The notes under the pieces were generated by a model. That model was not told the origin of the DNA. It saw only the letters and a list, made by a program, of their open reading frames with translations, and made no database searches. Shown in pieces: positions 1 to 6,891 of a DNA stretch of 15,250 nucleotides. Origin of the DNA: a bacterium (GTDB lineage: Bacteria > Verrucomicrobiota > Verrucomicrobiae > JAJYAR01); contig JAJYAR010000021.1 in the NCBI GenBank assembly GCA_021779435.1, positions 1 to 15,250 of the forward strand. Direction: 5' to 3'. The position numbers and the translations under genes are program-made. Every line of letters starts with the position of its first letter. Within the stretch, counting starts at the first letter, position 1.

Positions 1-261
1 GCCGATCCGCCTCGCCAACCGCGGCAACTCCCCCGCAAACCGCACGAAATCCCCCGCCGTCTTCCGCGTCGACGTGTACGGACCGCACTCGATCGCCTCC
101 ACCGCCACGCCCGCCGCGCGAAACCCCTCCTCCAACCCGCCGCCCACCGGAATCGCGCCGCACGCCGTCCACCCGCGCCCCGCCAGCGCCGGCAGCAGAT
201 CCAGCAGACATCGCTGCGCGCCCCCCAACTTGCCGAACTGATCGAGAAACAGAACTTTCAT
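1..261 (-). CDS. Glycosyltransferase, GT-B fold (GT4-like), N-terminal part only
   Basis: This is the first 87 codons of a gene that runs off the left edge. Read on the minus strand, it begins MKVLFLDQFGKLGGAQRCLL. The hydrophobic strand followed by a glycine-rich GGAQ loop is the usual opening of GT-B glycosyltransferases such as GT4, where the loop lies near the acceptor/donor cleft. The next part alternates helices and strands (a 'LLPALAGRGW' helix, then 'ACGAIPVGG'), which fits a Rossmann-like acceptor domain. The donor-binding C-terminal half is outside the window, so sugar specificity cannot be judged. Its ATG overlaps the TGA of the upstream polymerase-like gene as ATGA (261-258), which implies translational coupling in one operon. 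The likely role is adding a sugar to a lipid-linked oligosaccharide at the cytoplasmic face of the membrane. The family call is inferred from this N-terminus only. Confidence 0.72.
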   Translation of the reverse strand, partial: MKVLFLDQFGKLGGAQRCLLDLLPALAGRGWTACGAIPVGGGLEEGFRAAGVAVEAIECGPYTSTRKTAGDFVRFAGELPRLARRIG

Positions 262-1484
262 CGCTCGCGCACGGCCCGGCCGAGCACCCAGAAATACACC
301 GGCAGCACGCGCCAGAACGTCAGCAGATCCCCCGACAGCATCTGCGCCATCTCCCCGCACCAGAAGCAGAACATCCACGTCCCGAAAAACGACGCCCGCG
401 CATCCTCGCTCTCCGCCGCCCGCCGCGCCGCCTTCAAAATCGCCGCGCACAGCCCCAGCATCGCCGCCAGCCCCACCACCCCCGTCTCCACCAGCGCGCT
501 CAAATACGCGTTATCCGCAATCACCTTTCTGCCCACAAACCCCGAATACGCCAGCGTCTTGTAACCCACGCCCAGCACCCAATACAACGGATGATCGGCG
601 AGGAAACCCAGCAGATACGACCAGCTACTCAGCCGCCCGGAAAGAATCGCGTTCGGCGCCTCGGCAAAGTACCGGAACGAGCCGAACACCCGCTCCCAAT
701 ACACCTTCCCGAACACCGGGAAAACGGCCAGCGTGACCGCAATCGCGCCACCCACCACGATCGCCACAAGGCCCCAGCGGATCCGCCCCCGCCGCAGGTA
801 CACCAGCGCCGCCATCGCCACCGCGAAGTTGCCCAGCGACGAACGCGAATACGACAGCACCAGCGCCGCCGCAATCGCCGCGCCGCCCACCAGCAGCCAC
901 CCGCGCGCGATCAGCCGCCGCGGCCGCGCCAGTTCCACGGCAATCATTGTCAGGAAAAACGCGCACACGTTGCCCAGCGTGCTCGCCTCGTAGAACACGC
1001 CCTGCGCCCGCCGGTACACGCCGGAAGTAAGCCACAGGAACTGCCGCCCGTAGCCCGCCGGAGGAGCGAACTGAAAGGAGAAATCGACACAGGCAAACAC
1101 CGCGGAAGCCACCGCCGCCCAGAACAACACCCGCGTGAACCGCATCTCGTCCACGCCCTCCGCGCCCGGCCCATACGCCGCATAGAAAAACACGAACACC
1201 GAAATGCCGAACAGCGCCACCCGCATCGCGCTGCCCGCCGCGACTCTGGGCGGCGAATCGACCAGCGCCATCCCGACGCTCGCCGCAATCGCCGCCGCAT
1301 AAAGCAGCATCGCCACGCCCGCGCCGCCCATCCGCGGCCGCCACTCGTCGAATCGCAGCGCCGCGACGCCCACTCCCACCGCCGCAATCGCCAGGCTCGG
1401 ATGCGCGCCGCTGTCGCCGAAAGCGAACGGGACCGGCGGCAGCACCAGCGCGGCCACAAGGAAGCACAGCAGCCAGCCGTTCAT
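258..1484 (-). CDS. O-antigen ligase / Wzy-type polymerase-like membrane protein
   Basis: A 408-residue polytopic membrane protein with roughly ten hydrophobic segments. It carries the O-antigen ligase family (Wzy_C) pattern: an arginine-containing motif after a transmembrane helix (LSYSRSSLGNF), then a periplasmic loop with 'SGRLSSWSYLLGFLADHPLY', a glycine pair (LGVGYKTL), and 'DNAYLSALVETGVVGL', the typical end of this loop. Family members polymerise lipid-linked repeat units or ligate glycans at the periplasmic face; these two activities cannot be separated by sequence alone. The reading frame extends to 1505, but the ATG at 1484 is preferred. It gives an ATGA overlap with the upstream Wzz-like gene, and translation then begins directly with a transmembrane helix (MNGWLLCFLVAALVLPP). 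The stop overlaps the next gene's start in the same way. The membrane topology is a reading by eye. Confidence 0.82.
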   Translation of the reverse strand: MNGWLLCFLVAALVLPPVPFAFGDSGAHPSLAIAAVGVGVAALRFDEWRPRMGGAGVAMLLYAAAIAASVGMALVDSPPRVAAGSAMRVALFGISVFVFFYAAYGPGAEGVDEMRFTRVLFWAAVASAVFACVDFSFQFAPPAGYGRQFLWLTSGVYRRAQGVFYEASTLGNVCAFFLTMIAVELARPRRLIARGWLLVGGAAIAAALVLSYSRSSLGNFAVAMAALVYLRRGRIRWGLVAIVVGGAIAVTLAVFPVFGKVYWERVFGSFRYFAEAPNAILSGRLSSWSYLLGFLADHPLYWVLGVGYKTLAYSGFVGRKVIADNAYLSALVETGVVGLAAMLGLCAAILKAARRAAESEDARASFFGTWMFCFWCGEMAQMLSGDLLTFWRVLPVYFWVLGRAVRER

Positions 1485-2062
1485 CGGAACCGCGCGCTCA
1501 CCCACACCAGCGTCGCGATCAACGCCATCAGTACCGCGCCCTCCACGTTGCGCGTCGTCTTCGGCGACACCGGGGCCACCGGCTCCGTGCCGTGGTCTAC
1601 AATCTCGAGCCGGTCGCCGCTCTCGGACGCCGCGCTCGTGCCGCGGTTCAACTCCACCGTCTGCGCGGCGATGTATCGCGCCAGCTCGAGCGCCTCATGC
1701 GGATCGCCCAGCGTCGTCCGGATCTCGAGAATTCGCGCGCCCTCAGGCTTTACGGCAGAAAGTACTTCATCCTTCTGACAACTTGAAAGATGAAACTTCT
1801 CGGCAGCCCCGGCGAAAATCTCGTCGCTGGCCGCGTACGCCGCATACGTCCGCAGCGATTCCAGGTACGCCGCGGTCATCGGCTCCGCCGCCAGCAACCC
1901 CCGCGGCTCGATCACGATCCGCACCGTGGCCGTATAGAGTTTCGGAAGCGCGGAACTCACCCCGAGAGCCAGCGCCGCCGCGGCCCCGCAGGCCGCCGCG
2001 AAAATCCACCACCGTCTCCGCAGATAGGCCGCGTATTCGCGCGCGTCAAACGGCTCCGCCAT
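1481..2062 (-). CDS. Short Wzz/YveK-like polysaccharide chain-length determinant
   Basis: A 193-residue protein with the two-helix layout of polysaccharide co-polymerases. It has a short cytoplasmic start (MAEPFDAREYAAYLRRRWW), a first transmembrane helix at about residues 18-40, a periplasmic stretch containing 'LYTATVRIVIEPRG', and a second helix near residues 172-190, ending just after it (SARFR). 'Y.RRRWW' followed by a helix and then 'Y.A...V.I' is the characteristic Wzz-family N-terminus. It is shorter than enterobacterial Wzz (over 300 residues) and has no attached tyrosine kinase domain, so it resembles the small YveK/CapA-type adaptors. The likely job is setting polymer length together with the adjacent polymerase-like protein, whose start codon overlaps this stop. 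It is the first gene of the minus-strand operon. No strong Shine-Dalgarno sequence precedes the ATG. Confidence 0.78.
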   Translation of the reverse strand: MAEPFDAREYAAYLRRRWWIFAAACGAAAALALGVSSALPKLYTATVRIVIEPRGLLAAEPMTAAYLESLRTYAAYAASDEIFAGAAEKFHLSSCQKDEVLSAVKPEGARILEIRTTLGDPHEALELARYIAAQTVELNRGTSAASESGDRLEIVDHGTEPVAPVSPKTTRNVEGAVLMALIATLVWVSARFR

Positions 2063-2100
2063 CGCCGGTCCCGTACTTTGCTTGAGCTAGTGTATCGTAT
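2063..2100. promoter_or_regulatory. Compact divergent intergenic region between two polysaccharide genes
   Basis: Only 38 bp separate the ATG of the Wzz-like gene (minus) from the ATG of the second ligase-like gene (plus). Neither start has a clear purine-rich ribosome binding site. An A/T-rich patch at 2091-2102 reads TACGAT on the minus strand (2099-2094), a possible -10 element that would give the leftward operon a leader of about 25 nt. For the plus-strand gene, any promoter must lie mostly inside the opposing coding region, and translation may be leaderless. Promoter positions are inferred; the short gap and the missing Shine-Dalgarno sequences are seen directly. Confidence 0.35.
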
Positions 2101-3888
2101 ATGCCTGCCGTGATCGCCCTTGCCGCGGTGCTGATTCCGTTGCTCCTCACGCCAGGCCTGCTGTTTTACTACGACGTAACGCCGAAGCTTCTGGCGCTGC
2201 TTTTTTTATGCGCCGCCGCGCTGGTTTTGAGCCTCCGCCGCGCGCCCCGCTTCGCCCGCCGCCTGCCCTGGATTCTCGTGATGCAGGCCGTCGCGCTCGC
2301 CCTCGCCACCGCGTTTTCAACCCACGCCGCGCTGTCGTTTTCCGGCGGGACCTGGCGGAGATTCGGGGCGGTGGGGCAGGCGGCGGTGCTGGTTTTTGTG
2401 CTGCTTGCCTACCCGTATCTGAGGGAAATTTCGAGGCTGGCCCGCGCCGTGGCGGCAAGCGGCGGCGTCATCGCCGTCTACGCGATCTCGCAGTACTTCG
2501 GCTTCGATCCATTTCTGCCCGCGGCGAGCTATCACGCCGGCATCGCCGAATTTATGATCGTGAGGCCGCCGGGGACGCTGGGTCATGCCGGCTACTTGGC
2601 CACGTACCTGCTTTTTGTGGCTTTTGCCGCGGTTTACGTGGCGCGGCGGGATGGGGTGCGGGGGTGGCGGGTGGCGGGGGTGTGCGTGGGAGGGCTGTGT
2701 TTATTGGGTTTAGTGATGTCGGGGACGCGGGCGGGGCTGCTAGGTTTGGCCGCGGGAGGGGTTTGGATGGGGTTTAGGGAGCCGGAATTGCGGCGAAAAA
2801 AAGTGGTGTTGTCTTGTGCAATTGTTAGCGTTACCGGTATCGTTATCGGAAGCGGTTTCGCGCACTCGAATTTCGGCCGTCCGCTGCTTGCGCGGCTGCA
2901 CTGGATCCGGGAGGACCCGGCGGGCGGGGCGAGGCTTTTGCTCTGGCGCGACTCGCTACGGATGGCCGCGGTGCGGCCGCTTTCCGGGTACGGACCGGAC
3001 GCGTTCGGCTCGGAGTTTCCGCGGTTTCAATCGGTCGAACTCGCGCGGGCGTATCCGGATTTTTATCACGAGTCGGCGCACAACGTGTTCCTGGATTTTG
3101 AAACAGAACAGGGTCTTTTTGGTTTGGCGGGGTTTGCCGCGCTGGTGGTCTTCGGGCTGAGCGCGGCGTGGAAGGCGGCGACGCCGGAGGCGAAGTTCGG
3201 CGGCGCGGCGTTCGTGGCGATGCTCATTAGTTTGCAGTTCTCGGCGTTCACGCCGGCGACGGCGTTTTTCTTGTATCTGGCGGTGGGGATCGCGGCGGCG
3301 GGCGAAGCGGAGACGGAGGCGGCGCGTCTTTCGTGGCGCCTTGTGGCCCTGGCGCTGGCCGCGGTCTTTGTGTGGTTCGGAATCAGGTTGGCGCTTAGCG
3401 ATGGGTTTGCGGCGCGGATGCAGGCGGCGATGGAGCGGCGCGATTGGCAGGCCGCGATTCGAGATAACGAGTTAGCGCGGCGGTGGGCGCCGCCGGCGGT
3501 GACTTACGACCTTTACTACGCGCGGGCGATGGCGCGTGAGTCCGCGGCGGCGCGAAGTAATCTACTTTCGGCGGAATTGGGGCGCGAGGCGTACGAGGCG
3601 GCGGTGCGGGCGTGCGGCGGGGCCGAGGAGCGGCAGAACGCGCTATATAACCTCGCGATGTTCTATGCGAGCCAGAACGACGTGGCGGACACGGAGCGGT
3701 GCCTCCGCGCGGCCGCCGAGGCGGCGCCGAACTGGTTCAAACCGCACTGGACGCTGGCGCGGCTGCTCGCCTTGCAGGGCCGGCGCGAACTGGCGCGGCA
3801 GGAGGCGCTCATCGCGATGGACTTAGACGGCGGGCACGACGCGGAAGTAAGTGAAACGCTCAAGCCGATCATCGCCCACGCTAACTAA
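2101..3888 (+). CDS. O-antigen ligase/polymerase-like protein with C-terminal TPR-like region
   Basis: A 595-residue protein. Residues 1 to about 435 hold many transmembrane segments and the Wzy_C pattern: 'SGTRAGLLGLAAG' after a helix, then a periplasmic loop with 'LLLWRDSLRMAAVRPLSGYG' and 'HNVFLDFETEQGLFGLAGF'. The last ~150 residues are soluble and helical, with paired-helix repeats rich in A, Y and W (for example 'ALYNLAMFYASQNDVADTER' and 'WTLARLLALQGRRELARQEA'), as in TPR units. Ligase-like proteins with TPR tails are known in bacteria; the tail probably binds a partner or substrate. Whether it polymerises, ligates a glycan, or glycosylates protein is not decidable here. It lies head to head with the other polysaccharide genes and convergent with the sugar transferase, with 7 bp between stops. 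Plus-strand base composition changes sharply at about 2340, inside this gene. The ATG at 2101 lacks a clear ribosome binding site. Confidence 0.8.
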   Translation: MPAVIALAAVLIPLLLTPGLLFYYDVTPKLLALLFLCAAALVLSLRRAPRFARRLPWILVMQAVALALATAFSTHAALSFSGGTWRRFGAVGQAAVLVFVLLAYPYLREISRLARAVAASGGVIAVYAISQYFGFDPFLPAASYHAGIAEFMIVRPPGTLGHAGYLATYLLFVAFAAVYVARRDGVRGWRVAGVCVGGLCLLGLVMSGTRAGLLGLAAGGVWMGFREPELRRKKVVLSCAIVSVTGIVIGSGFAHSNFGRPLLARLHWIREDPAGGARLLLWRDSLRMAAVRPLSGYGPDAFGSEFPRFQSVELARAYPDFYHESAHNVFLDFETEQGLFGLAGFAALVVFGLSAAWKAATPEAKFGGAAFVAMLISLQFSAFTPATAFFLYLAVGIAAAGEAETEAARLSWRLVALALAAVFVWFGIRLALSDGFAARMQAAMERRDWQAAIRDNELARRWAPPAVTYDLYYARAMARESAAARSNLLSAELGREAYEAAVRACGGAEERQNALYNLAMFYASQNDVADTERCLRAAAEAAPNWFKPHWTLARLLALQGRRELARQEALIAMDLDGGHDAEVSETLKPIIAHAN

Positions 3889-3895
3889 GCCGCGC

Positions 3896-4549
3896 TTACC
3901 AGGCGTCGCGGCCTTCGAGGACGCAAAGCGGGGTGCGGAGAAGGATGTAGAGATACAGAGATAGAGATAACTTACGGGTGAAGAATGCGTCGAGGCGGCG
4001 GCGCTGCGAGTAAGTGAGACGGCTGCGTCCTTTCACCTGCCACAAGCCGGTAACTCCGGGCTTCACGCTGAGTATCTCGGGCGATGTATGAGCGTAGTAG
4101 CGGTCGAATTCGGCGGCGGTGATGGGCCGGGGGCCGATGAGCGAGAGTTCTCCGCGGGCGACTTGCAGGAGTTGGGGGAGCTCGTCGATCGAGTAACGCC
4201 GGCAGAAGGCGGCGAAGCGGCTGGTTACGCGGGGATCGGATTTCGGCTTGTAACTTATTTCGGGTTGATCCGGTACGCGCTCGACGAAGTGGAAGCCGGA
4301 GTGCGGGGAGTTCCACATGGTGCGGAGCTTCAGCACCCAGAGTTCAGACCCGTGCCGGCCGAGGCGGCGATGGGCGACAAACGGGGACCGGCGGGAGAGC
4401 AGGACGACGATGGCCGCGGCGGGGAGAAGAATGGGAAGCGAGGCGAGGAATAAGAGACCGCCGAGTATCCGTTCGAGCGGTTCGCAGGGGCGCCACACGG
4501 CGCGCGCCGTTGCGACGCTGAGCCGCCGCGGAACCGAGAGCACTCCCAT
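3896..4549 (-). CDS. Undecaprenyl-phosphate sugar phosphotransferase (WcaJ/ExoY-type small PGT)
   Basis: A 217-residue bacterial sugar transferase. It moves a hexose-1-phosphate from a nucleotide sugar to undecaprenyl phosphate at the inner membrane, the first committed step of repeat-unit assembly. One hydrophobic segment at residues 28-51 is followed by the cytoplasmic catalytic domain. Visible motifs are 'LKLRTM' (74-78 region), the Asp-Glu dyad D122-E123 in 'SIDELPQL', 'SLIGPRP' (136-142) and 'KPGVTGLWQVKGRS' (163-176). At 217 residues it is the short, single-domain form without the four-helix N-terminal half of full-length WcaJ. Its start is 18 bp after the stop of the TIGR03437 gene, and the GGAG overlapping that TAG lies about 15 nt from the ATG, farther than ideal. 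Function as an initiating transferase is confident; the sugar is unknown. Confidence 0.92.
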   Translation of the reverse strand: MGVLSVPRRLSVATARAVWRPCEPLERILGGLLFLASLPILLPAAAIVVLLSRRSPFVAHRRLGRHGSELWVLKLRTMWNSPHSGFHFVERVPDQPEISYKPKSDPRVTSRFAAFCRRYSIDELPQLLQVARGELSLIGPRPITAAEFDRYYAHTSPEILSVKPGVTGLWQVKGRSRLTYSQRRRLDAFFTRKLSLSLYLYILLRTPLCVLEGRDAW

Positions 4550-4567
4550 AGCGGGCGCTCGTGGCTC

Positions 4568-5410
4568 CTACTGCGCCGCGACGGCGATGGTGGCCTGCGC
4601 CGTGGAAGTGAGCCCGCCGAGTTGAATCTGCAGCGATACAGCGCTGCCGGTGGGCGCGCTGGTGGGCACCTGTACGTTGATCTGGTAAAGGCCGACGAAG
4701 CCGGGCGCGAGGCCGGAGAACTGCAGTGGCGCAGTGATGCCGCCGATCGTCACGGTAGGCGTTCCTACGGTGTTGGTTGTGCCTTGCGGCGGCGAACCGT
4801 CGGGCGGGTTGCTTCCGCTGCCGGGTTCCATCACGGGGCCCAAGCCGGTGCAGTAGATCTGAAGGATGTCGCCGGGTTTGGCGGGGCGCGTCAAGCGGCC
4901 GGAGATCGAACCCGTGGGCGCGGCGATGGCGTTGTCGGGATAGATCAATGCCAGCGCTTGTCCGGCGCCGCTGGCGGGAGCGGTGAAGATGCCGGGGGAG
5001 AACTCGCCGATGGGGGTTTGGACGGGCGCCGATGCGCCGGTGCTGCTGCGCGTGACGACAACGGTCACGTTGGAGGTGCCGCTGGACGGGGCGGAAAGTT
5101 CCCAAGGAAGCTGGACGTTGATCTGGCCGCCGCTGACGAAGAGGATGGGCGCGGGCGTTCCGTTGAAGGTGACCGACTGCACATCGCCGAGCGAAGTGGA
5201 GATGGGGATGGAATCGGCGTAGGCGATGCCGGAAGCGAGGTTGCTGCCGAAGATGGCGATCAGTTCGCCTGGAGCGACGCGTTTATCGGGTTGGTTTAGA
5301 GCGTAGCTGGCGACATTGACGACGCCGCCCGGTGGTACGCTTGGCGCCTGCGCAAACGCCGCGAAGGCGCCTGTAAACATGAGAGAGACCGCTCGGGCAT
5401 ACTTCTTCAT
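4568..5410 (-). CDS. Exported stand-alone TIGR03437-domain protein
   Basis: A 280-residue protein with a signal peptide (MKKYARAVSLMFTGAFAAFAQA, cleavage likely after residue 22). Almost all of the mature chain is one beta-rich domain. It opens with 'VVNVASYALNQPDKRVAPGE', continues 'LIAIFGSNLA', has 'QINVQLPWEL' in the middle, and ends with 'LAPGFVGLYQINVQVP'. These are hallmarks of the TIGR03437 domain described from Solibacter, normally the C-terminal module of larger secreted proteins. Here it is the entire mature protein, with nothing fused in front. The function of the domain is not known; an extracellular adhesive or structural role is only a guess. A GGGGAGGAG ribosome binding site lies immediately upstream of the ATG. 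It shares its upstream region divergently with icd, and the sugar transferase follows 18 bp after its stop. Confidence 0.85.
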   Translation of the reverse strand: MKKYARAVSLMFTGAFAAFAQAPSVPPGGVVNVASYALNQPDKRVAPGELIAIFGSNLASGIAYADSIPISTSLGDVQSVTFNGTPAPILFVSGGQINVQLPWELSAPSSGTSNVTVVVTRSSTGASAPVQTPIGEFSPGIFTAPASGAGQALALIYPDNAIAAPTGSISGRLTRPAKPGDILQIYCTGLGPVMEPGSGSNPPDGSPPQGTTNTVGTPTVTIGGITAPLQFSGLAPGFVGLYQINVQVPTSAPTGSAVSLQIQLGGLTSTAQATIAVAAQ

Positions 5411-5494
5411 GGCTCCTCCCCTGCCGACATCCTAGCGCCTGCCGCCGGCGGGAGCAACCGCCTCCTCCCGTAAACAGCCGCGGCGAGCGTGGGT

Positions 5495-5524
5495 TTGTGC
5501 CGGCGGGGACGTCCGAATTTTGAT
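5495..5524 (+). promoter_or_regulatory. Possible icd promoter (weak)
   Basis: TTGTGC (5495-5500) and TTTGAT (5519-5524) are separated by 18 bp and match the sigma-70 consensus at 3/6 and 4/6 positions. A start near 5531 would leave a leader of about 15 nt that contains the icd ribosome binding site. The match is weak and was chosen because a promoter is expected here between two divergent genes. Confidence 0.2.
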
Positions 5525-5545
5525 ACGACAGAGAAGAGGACGAGC

Positions 5546-6790
5546 ATGGAATCGTATAATAATTTTCCAGTACCCGCAGACGGCGCCGCCATTCAACTCC
5601 ACGAGGGGGAATTGAAGGCGCCTTCCAATCCGATCATTCCTTTCATTGAGGGTGACGGCGCGGGGAGGGACATCTGGCGCGCGTCGCGCGTTGTGTTCGA
5701 CGCCGCGGTCGAGCGGGCCTATACAGGCCGAAAGATCGCTTGGTATGAAGTTTTCGCGGGCGAGAAAGCCTTCGCGAAATTCGGTAACTGGCTGCCCGCG
5801 GATACGGTCCAGGCGATCCGTGAGTTTCGGGTGGCGATCAAGGGACCGCTTACTACGCCGGTTGGCGGGGGAGTTCGCAGTCTTAACGTCGCGCTGCGCC
5901 AGATTCTCGATCTTTATGTCTGCATGCGTCCGGTACGGTATTTTCCCGGTGTGCCTTCGCCGGTGAAACAGCCGGAACTGGTGGACGTGGTGATTTTCCG
6001 CGAGAATACCGAAGACGTCTACTCGGGGATCGAGTGGAAGGCGGGGACGCCGGAAGCGAAGCGCGTGATCGATTTTCTGGGCGAGTCGATGGGCGCGCGC
6101 ATCCGGCCCGATTCCGGCATCGGCATCAAGCCGATCAGCGAGACGGGTTCGAAGCGGCTGATCCGGCGCGCGATCGAGTATGCGCTCAAGAACCACCGGC
6201 GCAACGTCACGCTGGTTCACAAAGGCAACATCATGAAGTTCACCGAGGGCGCGTTCCGCGACTGGGGCTACGAAGTTGTGCGCGACGAATTTTCCGATGT
6301 CTGCGTGCCGGAGGCATCGGCGCAGGAAGCGCCGGGCAAGCTGGTGGTGAAGGATCGCATCGCGGACTCGATGTTCCAGCAACTGCTGCTGCGGCCGGAC
6401 GAGTACGATGTGATTGCGACGCCGAACCTGAACGGCGACTATCTGTCGGACGCGTGCGCGGCGCAGGTGGGCGGGCTGGGGATGGCGCCCGGGGCCAACA
6501 TCGGCGACGGCTACGGGATTTTTGAAGCCACGCACGGCACGGCGCCGAAGTACGCGGATCTGGACGTGATCAATCCTTCGAGCCTGATCCTGTCGGGTGC
6601 GATGATGTTCCGCTATCTCGGCTGGCCGGAAGCCGCCACGCTGATTGAGAACGGCATCACGGAAGCCATCAGGCAAAAGCGTGTCACATACGACTTACAC
6701 CGCCAGATGCCGGGCGCGACGAAGGTGAAGACAAGCGAATTCGCCGCTGCGATCGTCGAAAACATGGCCGCGCATCCCGTCGCCGTCTGA
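5546..6790 (+). CDS. icd: NADP-dependent isocitrate dehydrogenase (type I)
   Basis: Oxidatively decarboxylates isocitrate to 2-oxoglutarate with NADP+, in the TCA cycle in the cytoplasm. The 414-residue product aligns by eye along its full length with the 416-residue E. coli enzyme. The substrate-binding/regulatory motif '[18 protein letters not shown]' gives S112, N114, R118 and R128, equivalent to E. coli S113, N115, R119 and R129. '[17 protein letters not shown]', '[15 protein letters not shown]' and '[16 protein letters not shown]' are also present. NADP preference is supported by 'HGTAPKY' and by the Tyr and Arg of 'VTYDLHRQM'. The reading frame opens at 5489, but the ATG at 5546 is chosen: GAGGA sits 6 nt upstream, and the N-terminus then matches the family ([10 protein letters not shown]). 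Because S112 is conserved, control by an AceK-type kinase is possible in principle, but no aceK is present here. Confidence 0.97.
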   Translation: MESYNNFPVPADGAAIQLHEGELKAPSNPIIPFIEGDGAGRDIWRASRVVFDAAVERAYTGRKIAWYEVFAGEKAFAKFGNWLPADTVQAIREFRVAIKGPLTTPVGGGVRSLNVALRQILDLYVCMRPVRYFPGVPSPVKQPELVDVVIFRENTEDVYSGIEWKAGTPEAKRVIDFLGESMGARIRPDSGIGIKPISETGSKRLIRRAIEYALKNHRRNVTLVHKGNIMKFTEGAFRDWGYEVVRDEFSDVCVPEASAQEAPGKLVVKDRIADSMFQQLLLRPDEYDVIATPNLNGDYLSDACAAQVGGLGMAPGANIGDGYGIFEATHGTAPKYADLDVINPSSLILSGAMMFRYLGWPEAATLIENGITEAIRQKRVTYDLHRQMPGATKVKTSEFAAAIVENMAAHPVAV

Positions 6791-6821
6791 TAGAGATGGT
6801 GGGGAGCGGAAGCCAGAAGTG

Positions 6822-6874
6822 AGCCATGCCGGCTCCAGCGAGGGGAACAGCTTGGGCTGCCGGCGGCTGCTTTT
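6822..6874 (+). terminator. Probable terminator after icd
   Basis: The arm AGCC-(AT)-GCCGGC (6822-6833) pairs with GCCGGCGGCT (6859-6868). This makes a 10-bp GC-rich stem with a 2-nt bulge and a 25-nt loop, followed by GCTTTTG. The T run is only four bases. It lies between icd and the ribosome binding site of the mannosidase-like gene, so it would separate the two transcripts. Confidence 0.45.
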
Positions 6875-6891
6875 GATGTTCAGGAGTCGAA

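Noticed and set aside
591..1778. 395-residue plus-strand open frame
   Set aside because: It is antisense to the polymerase-like and Wzz-like genes, extremely rich in Arg, His, Gln and Pro, has no domain or ribosome binding site, and is explained by GC-rich third-position bias.
5432..6676. 414-residue minus-strand open frame opposite icd
   Set aside because: The product is an Arg/His/Pro-rich low-complexity chain with no family resemblance, while the opposite strand encodes an unmistakable isocitrate dehydrogenase.
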